Assembly: GCF_905475465.1 (NCBI RefSeq)
Contig: NC_062246.1
Location: forward strand, 9,760,001 to 9,824,000
Direction: 5' to 3'
From: Pieris napi
Lineage: Eukaryota; Arthropoda; Insecta; Lepidoptera; Pieridae
Length of the DNA stretch: 64,000 nucleotides
The position numbers were made by a program, and so were the translations under genes. Below the pieces are notes generated by a model that did not search any database, had not been told where the DNA came from, and saw only the letters and a program-made list of their open reading frames with translations. Of the stretch, positions 22,701 to 31,846 are shown piece after piece. Every line of letters starts with the position of its first letter. The first letter of the stretch is position 1.

Positions 22701-24981
22701 AAGAAAAATAATCGATTGTAGATCAGCATTTATAATTCACGAGAATTATAAAACAATAGCTTATCTTATACCATGAAATAACGTATGCAGACCAACAAAA
22801 AAACTATTGATTTACTAGACATCGAATTACGAGCATTTATTTAGTAACAACTAATCAGGTAAGTGCGGCAACGTCGCATAATTCATTATTATTATCAGGC
22901 AATATTTGGAAATATTGCAAAACAAAAACAGGCGAATTATATTTAAAGCTAATCTCTATATATATAAAATTCTCGTGTCAAAATGTTCGTTCCCATACTC
23001 CTTCGAAACGGCTGGACTGATTCTTATTAATTTTTTTGAGCATATTCAGTAAGTTTGAGAAACTATATTTCCACCCCAAAAAAAAAATTTTTTTTGCTTT
23101 TATTTTTATGATCCATGATACAAAAATACATACAACGCTTAATTTTCACCCCTCTCCGATCAATCCCTATTTTTTATTATTGTAGATAGTTATTTTTATT
23201 GAATTAAAAAAATTTTTCCTAGAAATAATATAAGGTAAAAACAGTTTATCATACCTTGGATGGTCACGACAATGCTGCAATATTGTTTGAACACACTCTA
23301 AGCTTGTTTCAGCAGCTATGTGCAGTAAAGACTGGCATTCAGCGTCAATCTGGGTTATCTTAGCTCCAAACGAAAGTAATATATTCATGCACTGAGGAGA
23401 GTTTGTATGCACCGATAATTGTAGGGCTGACTGTAAAAATACTGACATTTTTACTGACTTCCTAAAGGAGCACATAGTATTGTCTTTGATTAACATAACT
23501 CATAACATTAAAAGAAAAATGCTTTATGTCAAATAGTTGTAAATTTATAATAATACATAACTTTAATCCGGTAAAAAGCATTTTTCTTTTTTCCTAAAGG
23601 AGGTTTAACTGACTTACTAAATAATGGACTAATATGGATGGGCAAGGTGTTAAACGTTTTTATTTGCAATGAATTGGTCCCATAGAAAGGGTTTTATAGT
23701 TTTCAAGATATTAACCAAAATATTATGAAAATCCAAACAAAATATAAGCTACCACATAATTAATCGCTTCGAAATGATTTTACTTATTTATGATGAATTT
23801 AAAGTTTAGATGATATAGTGCACTAACCAAATCTTTTTCTCCAAGTATGTCCACAGACTCCTGCCGTGTTTTCAACAAAATGCAATGTCTATATAATAAA
23901 TCTGGTTCATTCTCTAGCACAGCTATATGTAGAGGTCTGAAATTAAATACGTTAATTTAAACATATTGGCTAAATAGTTGGGAGCTTATATAACAAATAA
24001 AAGTAGAGTTGTTGTCATCATAAAAGCTCATGCATTTATGAAAAAAAATACTTACAAATTGTCATCTTCGTCAACCTCCAAACAGTATTTCCAATGTAAA
24101 TATGCCTGATGTAATAGTAACCGCTTTTGTTCTTCTCTTGTTAAATCTTTTAAATTTTCGGGTGTTGCTATATGAAACAAGTCAGGCGGTTTTGTTTTTA
24201 ATGTTACACTACTACCATCAACTAATTTTAATACAAATGATGAAGATGTACATTTCTCTATGCAATCAAAGTATGGCTTCACATTTAACACTGAGTTAGG
24301 AACTTGCCAACTTTTTAATGAGATATTATCAAAAGATATATCAGACATATTACTGTCTTCGTTCAAAAAATCCTTTGTGTCAATAAGACTTATGTTTTGT
24401 ACTGTTTCTAATGGTTTACTTTTTGGAGGTGGTTTCTCAACAGTCTCAGGTGGTATAAGACTATCAAGAACTGCATAAGCCTTGCACCTTTGCAGTCGTC
24501 TTCTTGGTAATTGTTTCACCTTTACTATACATGATTCATCCGTTTGACTGAATCTATCAATAGTTTTGTTTCCATCACATTTATCAACTTTGTTCATAGG
24601 TTCCTTTTTTAAAAGTGCCATTATAGCTTCAACTTTTGCAGCTACATTAAAAACGCTGCTAATTGCATTTAAAATGAGGTCATAGTTTTGTTGACCAAGA
24701 AGTTCAGTTATACTATCAGAAGATAGTTCGACTGTCGTGGTGCCTTCTGTAAATTTCGCAGTCGTACGATTAGTGTTACTTACCATGTTTAACTTGTTAA
24801 TTATTATTAAGTTAGGAAATTTCTGATAAATAGGGTCACTTTCCTTTGCCTTAAATAACGTATCTTCCCGCTCAGTATCTTTAGTAAGTAAAAATTTTAA
24901 GGTCATATTATTAGGAATTCTATTTAATTTACTCTTCATTATCCTAATTGTTTTCATTTCTGATTTAAATTCTTGAGACAT
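19791..24981 (-). CDS. Ankyrin-repeat protein, atypical nuclear IkB (Bcl-3-like)
   Basis: Ankyrin protein likely to bind and modulate NF-kB/Rel factors. Exons in transcript order: 24981-24056, 23936-23828, 23430-23255, 21754-21642, 20777-20622, 20500-19791 (stop TAG). Phases agree at all five junctions, giving 729 residues. Residues 1-300 are a poorly conserved, Ser/Thr- and charge-rich leader without repeats. Ankyrin units begin with DEDDNLPLHIAVLENEPDLL (about 304-323), continue with SALQLSVHTNSPQC and LLHIAAETSLECVQTIL, are interrupted by an acidic insert (about 405-441), and resume with GMTPLMIASGKG and GNTALFIAT up to about residue 560. The tail is Lys-rich with stretches such as RKRKHSMENTKLND, fitting a nuclear protein. 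The DxD-PLHIAV opening and loop spacing recall Bcl-3/IkB-zeta and insect nuclear IkB proteins; this is resemblance read by eye. A generic ankyrin protein is the alternative. Upstream to about 25250 is AT-rich putative promoter DNA. Confidence 0.85.
22135..22300 (+). repeat. Retroposon tail in ankyrin-gene intron
   Basis: Same family as 3950-4140: CAGGTAAACAAGTACACTTA, GAACGTCAAGGGCG, GGCAAGAAACTTTTC and TTTTTAATCGCTAAGTTTTG. It lies antisense to the host gene. Confidence 0.65.
22320..22560. repeat. Two imperfect direct repeats
   Basis: Two blocks, about 22320-22425 and 22500-22560, share a GTTTCCCC-type start, ATAGTTCATAGTTA-like middle, CCGCTATAG or CCGATATAG and CCCGCTAGGAAA end. Non-coding; origin unclear. 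Confidence 0.45.
22960..23185 (-). repeat. Retroposon 3' end, minus orientation
   Basis: Reversed version of the tail seen at 9600-9740: ATAAAATTCTCGTGTCA, CTTCGAAACGGCTGGACTGA and CATATTCAGTAAGTTTGAG, followed by ATTTTCACCCCTCTCCGATC. It lies just downstream of ankyrin exon 3. Confidence 0.65.
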
Positions 24982-25262
24982 TTTGATATTTTATATTAAA
25001 TGATGATTGATAGATTGAACCTTTTTCTAGCTTTCATTTAAGAAAATGCATTATTAAATAAACTATATGGTTGGTTTTTCACTTCAAGCTTTAGCACTTT
25101 TAGTCTTTCATTCCTATTCATTTAGAATCTAAGCAAATTACAAATACAAACTAACTCACAGGTTTACATTTAAAGTAACTTGACAATGTTTTTACAAAAA
25201 ATATAATATAACCATTAACCACGGGTTTTTCCCCTAGCTAGTAGCTACAAATTACAATATTA

Positions 25263-25916
25263 AAGCCCATCCACACGCTTGACAAACAATGGCATACAGC
25301 CAACAGCAAACAGCAAACACGGACGTGTGGATGGGTGTTTGTCGTTGTTTGCCTGTTTGTGTTCGTGTTGGGCATTGTTCGGCATCGGTGTCGGTTTATC
25401 TTGCCAGATCAAAGGATGTTTGGCAAACAGTTTGCTACGTATCCACACGTTTGGCAGCGATCAGTATGCGCGCGAGCTTGCGGGTGGCGGACGTATTTAC
25501 TTGCTACAATTTCGTTGGCGCGCAAAGCGTAAAAAATGTCTGATTGGAGCACCTACGATTCTGACATTTTTAAGTAACTTTGAAGTAAAATTAAAAAAAA
25601 CACGGCAAAGTAAAGCTCAAATAATAGGTTTAAAGCCTTGTACGCTTTCTATGTATTTTAATCATCCACCATCGTCTTTGCTTTCTTCTTTTTTTCCTTT
25701 TTTCTTTCTCTTGCTTTAATTTATAATAAAAATATGTCAACCCGAAAGTAATAGCTGCAACAAGCTCGTCGTCCGCCATGTTTGCCGATTCGGAATGTTA
25801 TGAACGTTCGCCAAGCATGTGGATGGCTGTTTGTGTTGGGTGATTGTGGTTGGTGTTTGGGACTTCGTTTGCTGTTTGCGGTGTTTGTGACAAACAGCCA
25901 GCGTGTGGATGCCCCA
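25263..25916 (-). mobile_element. Non-autonomous PIF/Harbinger element
   Basis: Termini are inverted (AAGCCCATCCACACGCTTG against the complement of GCGTGTGGATGCCCCA) and continue for about 60 bp of CAAACAGC-rich sequence. TTA flanks both sides (25260-25262 and 25917-25919), the target duplication expected for Harbinger. The minus strand carries the start of a Harbinger transposase (separate entry), so the element is an internally deleted derivative. Multiple GTGTGGATG copies occur in the subterminal regions. Confidence 0.85.
25630..25779 (-). pseudogene. Harbinger transposase N-terminal remnant
   Basis: A 49-codon frame opens with MADDELVAAITFG, has a Lys/Arg-rich run and KQRRWWMIKIHRKRT. 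This is the acidic start, then basic, then RRWW layout of PIF/Harbinger transposases. After the stop another frame continues with LNLLFEL and, further on, SYLKMSES, the expected next block before the DDE core. The catalytic core is missing. A frameshift and deletion make it non-functional. Confidence 0.75.
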
Positions 25917-26006
25917 TTACGATTTACGACGGCAAGATTTTTTTTTTTGGAGTTTATGGCCTGGTATCTAAGCCTTTAGGCCAATAACGGCAACAGATGA
26001 ACAGAG

Positions 26007-26292
26007 CAGTGATGCCAACTCCTACAGGATGATCCCCCTGAAACTAACTTAAAATACCCCTATATAATATCGTTTAAAAATCCCTTGATATTGTAGTACA
26101 CTCAACTTGAGAAGTAATTTCAAGTATGTATTAAAAACACATTCAAGTAGTATACAATTTTGATCTTGAGATATATAGCTTTTTGATATTTTAGTTATAG
26201 CCACGCTTGGAGTTTATGTACCTCCTAAAAACTCCACAAGATATCTTGATTTACCATAAATTTGGGGGGAAACCCCCAAGTTGGCATCACTG
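26007..26292. mobile_element. MITE with CAGTGATGCCAACT termini
   Basis: The 14-bp ends CAGTGATGCCAACT and AGTTGGCATCACTG are exact complements; next to them sit C-rich and G-rich stretches (GATCCCCCTG against TTGGGGGGAAACCCCC). The interior is AT-rich with no frame. It sits between two Harbinger elements. Confidence 0.8.
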
Positions 26293-26878
26293 CAACAGAG
26301 TGCAGATGAAGCTCATTCGCCCAAAATGTCCACAGACTGCTTAGTTATATTATATTACACATGCATAGTACTATAGATGTACGCAGTAACGATAACCAGC
26401 CCTAAATAAAGTTACCTTCACTAAATACTTAGGAATTTGAGTTGATGAACACGTATCATGGTATTCTCATCCTTAGACAACTACAGTTAGAATAAGGAAA
26501 TTCATTTTCTTTTTTAATACCTTCGACGTGTTACTTCAAATGAACTGTTAAACCAAATTTATACTGCACTTGTTCCCTTTTTTTTCGTATGTGATACCAG
26601 TCTGGGGGTGGTGCTAAACGAAAACCATTTTTTTTGAAAAATACAAGAGACAACGTAGTTTGCTTTAAGTAATAAGTTTTTAGCCACACAAATTTTCAAC
26701 AGAAGAACTATATTCCATTAAAGGTGGCCATTGACGGTCAATCCATATGGCTTTCGCGCCACTGGCTCGATACTCGACGTCGTGCCGAGCCAAATTGATG
26801 CCATTCACGAACGCGCCAGCGAGCCGTTCCATTTGATCATTTTGAGTGTAGGCGTCGATAGCACCGGACGTGTTCATA

Positions 26879-27122
26879 ATGAACTTCAAATCAGAAGATG
26901 AGTTTTATTTATCGGCCATAGCGATTTGTATAGTTTTAAAAAAAAGGAAGCCAAAAATAAAGTGGTGTAAGTGTAGGTGTAGTAGTGGATTGGTTGCTAA
27001 AAAGATCGCGACTCAGTCACATAAATTTAATAAAGGAATTGACTTTGGAGCCAACTGACTGGAGAAATTATATGCGAATGGATGAACCTACCTATTTTAA
27101 ACTTTTGGAACTGAATAGAATA
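26879..27122 (+). pseudogene. Harbinger transposase N-terminal remnant in the 1.2-kb element
   Basis: Starts MNFKSEDEFYLSAIAICIVL then a KKRKPKIKW basic block. After a frame change it continues as LEPTDWRNYMRMDEPTYFKL at 27039-27098 and LLELNRI to a stop at 27123. The W-NYMRM...YF-LL block is the standard N-terminal part of Harbinger transposases before the DDE core. At least one frameshift plus truncation; non-functional. Confidence 0.8.
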
Positions 27123-27345
27123 TAGAAAAATAACAATAAAGCTATTTTCTCACTATTCAAATCATAATTTGGTCAAATAAAACATAAAATTAGTAAAAAG
27201 TATGTATCCTGAAGAGTGCTAGTTGATTAAAAAAATACTGTTTTTATTTTCTATGGTTCTCAAAATACTTGTCAATTGAATTAAGCCACTATGGTTCTCG
27301 TGGCCTGAAATAATAAACAGCTAGGTTATAATTATAAGTACTTAC

Positions 27346-27567
27346 TTTATTAAACTCTTTCCTGAATGAGGCTCTTAGTGCCTGAAGTTTCTATTTCACT
27401 GTGTCAATAGTGGCGTTAGGCGATTTGGTTTTATAAAAACTTAGCAAAACCTCTAATGCTGCATCGCGTTTTTGTTTGTTGTGGTAATATATATCTGTTA
27501 CATCCCACAAACACGTCAGGTCTCTAAACTTATAAATAAATTGATTAACAAAGTCACGGTTTGTCAT
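27346..27567 (-). pseudogene. MADF-domain (Myb/SANT-like) protein remnant of Harbinger element
   Basis: Reads MTNRDFVNQFIYKFRDLTCL, W, then YYHNKQKRDAALEVLLSFYK and, after one in-frame TAG, KLQALRASFRKEFNK. The pattern of F-x-x-x-Y-x-x-x-x-x-LW, A-x-x-x-L and K-x-x-LR-x-x-x-x-x-E is that of MADF domains. MADF proteins are the DNA-binding partner encoded by PIF/Harbinger transposons. The frame runs to a GTAAGT-type donor at 27345-27340, so the original gene was probably spliced. The TAG makes it a pseudogene unless it is read through. Confidence 0.75.
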
Positions 27568-27920
27568 TATGAAAACAATTTAAATTTACAATGCGTCACG
27601 TGCTTCTCGTCCAACGGCTAAACGCAAACAGAAATCAAAATGGCGTGTTTGGCTCGCGAGTAACACCATTCACGAGCGAGCAAACCGTACGGCACGATGG
27701 CTCAGACCGACCGGACCGTTGGTTTTCCGCATTTACGAGCGCGCCGCCTGCGTATTCACGCCGCGCTAATTGACTCGGCGCGATGGACTTTCGCGCAGTT
27801 GGAATTCCATCGCGCCGAGCCAATCCATTTGGACCGACAGTGTTTTCACATTCACGGACGAGTTTTGGAACGACAGCGTGCCAAATGTATCGATGGATCG
27901 CCCGTGAATGGCCACCTTAA

Positions 27921-29524
27921 GAGAACCTTTACACGCGCACAAAATAGGCTACAATTTACACATTATCATTTTTGTAGGGCCATAGATGATGTATATAAAG
28001 GTTAAATCGTGCTAATGTCCTAGTATTAAAGTCGTAAATAGTCAAATTACAGAAGGTAAAGAGCGGCTATAATAATTATTTTAATTAGGTAAGTAATATT
28101 TTTTAATTAGAACTGATAAAATATGCGTACTAAATCTTAAAAGCCTTCTGCAGTGTGTGCACTAAACATCAGATGAGCCTGCTGCCCCGTTCTATAAAAA
28201 AAAGAAACTTTTCGAAATAAAGAATAAAATTCAAGAGAAATTAAACCATTTTTTTTTCATTTGACTTTAAAATACATTATAAAACCATACCTAATATTAT
28301 ATTTTCATCACGAATATGTTTATATCACATTTATCCATTCTATTCACTACTTTGTCACTGAGCTTTCAGCTTTGTAATAATTGTAACTCATTAATAAAAA
28401 AATTATCTTTAGCTGCGTCACATGACGTAGAAATTTAAAATAATAATTTTATTTAATAGACTAAAGACAACCACTGGTGTTCCTAGAAGTAAGGACGGGC
28501 AAGTAAAAAATTGTAAGCAATACCTCACGTCACTTGATAAAACATGTTAATTTCGTATTGTATAAAAATAAACTCACATCTATAGGTAGTTAAAGTTAGC
28601 ATAATACTCTTACTATATAATATATCATATGTTACGTTCAAATATGTTGACGGCAATTTAATTATATCCTTGGTCTATTTTAGGGGAAGTCCCTTCTATC
28701 AATTATCTTTTGGTAGCTGTGTGGTATTTTACATTTTAGTCAGTGTAGTATACACTATACCTATTGACAAGTTTATACGTGTTAACTTTTAAAGTATGAT
28801 TTTCATTAGTTTTTCTATTACCCAACCATACTCGCTGTCGTTTGATGAAATTTTCTCTCCACGTACCATCCACTATAGACTATGTACTATTAAAATATTC
28901 TCCTGAGATTTAAAATTTACTCACAGGGGAAATCGTAAATAATGCACACTTTTAATGAATGAATGCAATCGTAGACAAAAGGAATTCCAGTCTATGTAGT
29001 GTTAAAATCTTTTGACAAAATCGTTAATTTCTACATTTTCGAGCTCAGTCTAGTATATTAATATACTATACCTAACAAAAGAAATATATATCTAATTATA
29101 GTATTGTTTCAAATAAATAAGCAAAATAAATTCTTATGTTGTGCACACGTCTTGTAAATAATGCAATAGGTAGGTATTTAGGTATAAAATAAAAATTATC
29201 ATTCGTTATAATAGTTTCTTCACAAATCGGGTAAGTAATAAATGGAACGTAATATTAAAATACTTTAATAATGTATAAGAGATCACACAAGAAAAAAGAC
29301 ATACATTTTAGCTTCGCTTTACTTTAGTGCCAATCGCGTTATGTGGGAGGTTGATTGAGGAGGGGGACTGATTCCTATTAGGGTGGTTTTGACTATAACA
29401 ATTTTACGTAAAACTCAAATTCATAATTATAAAAAATTAAAAATTTACAGTTTTGTATCTGTCACGTTTCAATAAGAAATAATAATAAACTGTAAATATG
29501 CTAATATATCTGAGAACCCACATG
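27921..29524. other. AT-rich intergenic DNA
   Basis: No gene seen. A short LINE-tail fragment lies at about 28140-28205 (CTTCTGCAGTGTG, ATCAGATGAGCCTGCTGCCC, GTTCTATAAAAAA). The rest lacks repeats I can match inside this window. Confidence 0.5.
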
Positions 29525-29527
29525 TTA

Positions 29528-29691
29528 AGGCCGATTTACATTATGTTAGTGTTTAGGAGAGTGCTTTAGTACAACTTGAAAGGCAAGTTCTTTAGCGTAG
29601 CGTTTACTAAAGCAAGTAGCGTTTACATGTTTCAACTAAAGTACTATCCTAAAGCACTCTCCTAAACACTAATGATAATGTAAATCGGCCC
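29528..29691. mobile_element. Short TIR element with TTA flanks (MITE)
   Basis: Starts AGGCCGATTTACATTATG and ends CATAATGTAAATCGGCC-like sequence; the arms run about 50 bp and include GTTTAGGAGAGTGCTTTAG. TTA is present on both sides (29525-29527 and 29692-29694). Non-coding. The TTA duplication suggests a Harbinger-type MITE, although the termini differ from the two larger elements. Confidence 0.8.
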
Positions 29692-29695
29692 TTAG

Positions 29696-29734
29696 GTATT
29701 TTTTTGTAAAGGCTTCATCCTTTACAAAAAATAC
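29696..29734. repeat. Hairpin immediately beside the MITE
   Basis: Arms GTATTTTTTTGTAAAGG and CCTTTACAAAAAATAC flank a six-base loop. It starts one base after the TTA duplication of the neighbouring element. Confidence 0.7.
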
Positions 29735-31846
29735 ATCTTCAAACAATTTAAACGTTCAAATCAATTGGTGTTAAAGGAAAGCAAAGCATACAATATTCAT
29801 AAAACTAATAGTTTAGGCTCATATTCCAGAAATCACTGAAGTAAAAAATATATCAAGAGCAAACTTATATTCAAAGTTTTACATATTTAACAGAGCTCAA
29901 GTTGAGATTGTGACTATATCTAGTGAAAGTGGGTTTTACTTTCATTACATTGAATCAACTGAACATACTTTGTTGAAGTTTGGTGATATAACTTAATATA
30001 CTGTTGGAAAAAGCTAGCCTAGTCTTGTCACAATTCTCATGGTTTTCTCATTTTAGTTAGTATCTTTGTATCTAATATGTATGTATTATATACAAAAATA
30101 CTATATATACCACATTTTGGGTGTTCTAATGCTGAATGTACTTATATAAAAAAATTCCACAAAATTTCCTTAAACAAGAGGTAAAAAAACTCGAAATTGT
30201 AAAGTGAATATTAGCATATATGAGGACATTTAATATGATCACTGTTCACAGTCACAACATTCAGATTGCAATACTACAAACAGGTATTAAATTATTTATT
30301 ATGTAATTGAGCACTTTAAGATCGGATATTAATATCCAAAAATAACAATCCCATTTATAATCTCTTACTCTCAACATATTAAAATACTGCATAAACTTAA
30401 AACTAATATATAAGGCACTTCATATATAACTAGCATTTTATCTATGCATATGGCCTCTTCAAAAATTACAACTTATTCTTTTAATCTAGTTGTACAGAAG
30501 TGAAATAGTTTGATAAACTGATCACCTTTAACCAAATAAAAGGGGCTTATCAATTAAACAAATATTTTTCTATATACTATTTAGGCAGATGATACAAATA
30601 CTTTTCTGATGTTTTTACAGTATATAATCTTAAAATTCAGATAAGTTGGATGTCATCAAAAGTAGTGTAATTACAAATTCAAATATTGGATTGTTTACAG
30701 CATACAAATTGTAGTTTGTACACTAATAGCATATAATATGTGCTGTCAACAGCATATAACATAACTTGAAAATGATGTTGTTATTCAACATCATTTTCAT
30801 TGTGTCTTATATTTTAAAGTAAAGTTAAATATATTTTAATACTCGGCAATAAAATAAATATTTAAATCTCTTTGTTACACACACAGCTATTTTAAAAGTC
30901 CAAAGACTTTAATTTGCTGCCAGTCTACAGAAAATTAATTCTTGATAATATATGAAAAATAGAGCAAAATATTTAAGATTTGAAAAACATTTACACATTT
31001 CTTTAAATGCAAACAACATCCCCTTGTTCATCTTATTATAAATGCAATATTAGAAACTAATGCCCTTATGCATGTAAACTAAATCAGTCTTTGTCTTTTG
31101 TAAGTTTAGTTAAAGCCGCGTATCAAGACAATATAGTTCTTATGAATAAGGGTTACAATTTAACTTTTATCCTTACAAAAATACATGCCTCATGATACCT
31201 CTAGTTATTTAATGTTTTTTCCAAATCACTTGTGGCGTTTTAAGGATAAATATGAGACAATTTTTTTACTGAACCTTTGTTAAATAACACAATTAGTCCT
31301 AAACTCTCTTGAGCCAATCAAAAATTGACTAAAATTTATTTATAACCAATGCTAAATCGGTGGGACATAAGTCTTTCAAAATTTATTTATTATATACTAA
31401 TGAGTGTTTTTTAGTTTTATTAAGAGAAACTTATAAACTAAAGTCTACATGAAAGGTGGGTAAATAACCTACAAAGCATTTAAATTTAACTACACAGATT
31501 ATATGCATGAATTTTTATCTTCAAAAATATAATAATCTTGTTTGTTGTTCTTTATATAAGTTATAATCTACTTTTACAGATTATTAGGAGATTGGTAGTT
31601 TACTAAATGATATCAACAATGTGTTTGAGCACCAACAGAAATTTAGAAAACATCTGTAGAAAATGCATTTTTACATTTGCTTTAATATCTTATAAAACAA
31701 TTTTTGTAATAGTTTTATATTGTATAATGTTGCAAATCCAGTTAATAAAAATTAATCAAACTCTATACTGTTGAATCAATGAATAAGTATAAAAAAGGAA
31801 AAAACTTACAAATACTACTTAATACTATTTCAAGTCTTGCTTTATA
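29735..31846. other. AT-rich downstream flank of the minus-strand THAP gene
   Basis: No coding exon or repeat recognised. Its upstream edge is the stop of the minus-strand THAP gene, so part of it is presumably that gene's 3' untranslated region; TTTATT at 31416-31421 is a possible minus-strand poly(A) signal. A short inverted pair, AACTTGAAAATGATGTTG and CAACATCATTTTC, lies at about 30761-30800. Confidence 0.4.

Larger units (their letters stand above)
26722..27917. mobile_element. PIF/Harbinger element with transposase and MADF remnants
   Basis: Ends AGGTGGCCATTGACGG and (complement) AGGTGGCCATTCACGG, flanked by TAA at 26719-26721 and 27918-27920, a Harbinger-type target duplication. The inverted regions extend about 150-200 bp and are GC-rich compared with the surroundings. 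The plus strand holds a transposase N-terminal remnant and the minus strand a MADF-domain remnant. This matches the two-gene (transposase plus Myb/SANT-like protein) plan of autonomous Harbinger elements, here with the catalytic core lost. Confidence 0.85.

Noticed and set aside
25279..25719. 146-codon plus-strand open frame
   Set aside because: It lies wholly inside the Harbinger element, overlaps its inverted end and is antisense to the transposase remnant; the peptide has no domain.
27697..28005. 102-codon plus-strand frame in GC-rich DNA
   Set aside because: It covers the right inverted end of the Harbinger element and continues into AT-rich flank; the matching left end is equally GC-rich, so composition explains the openness.
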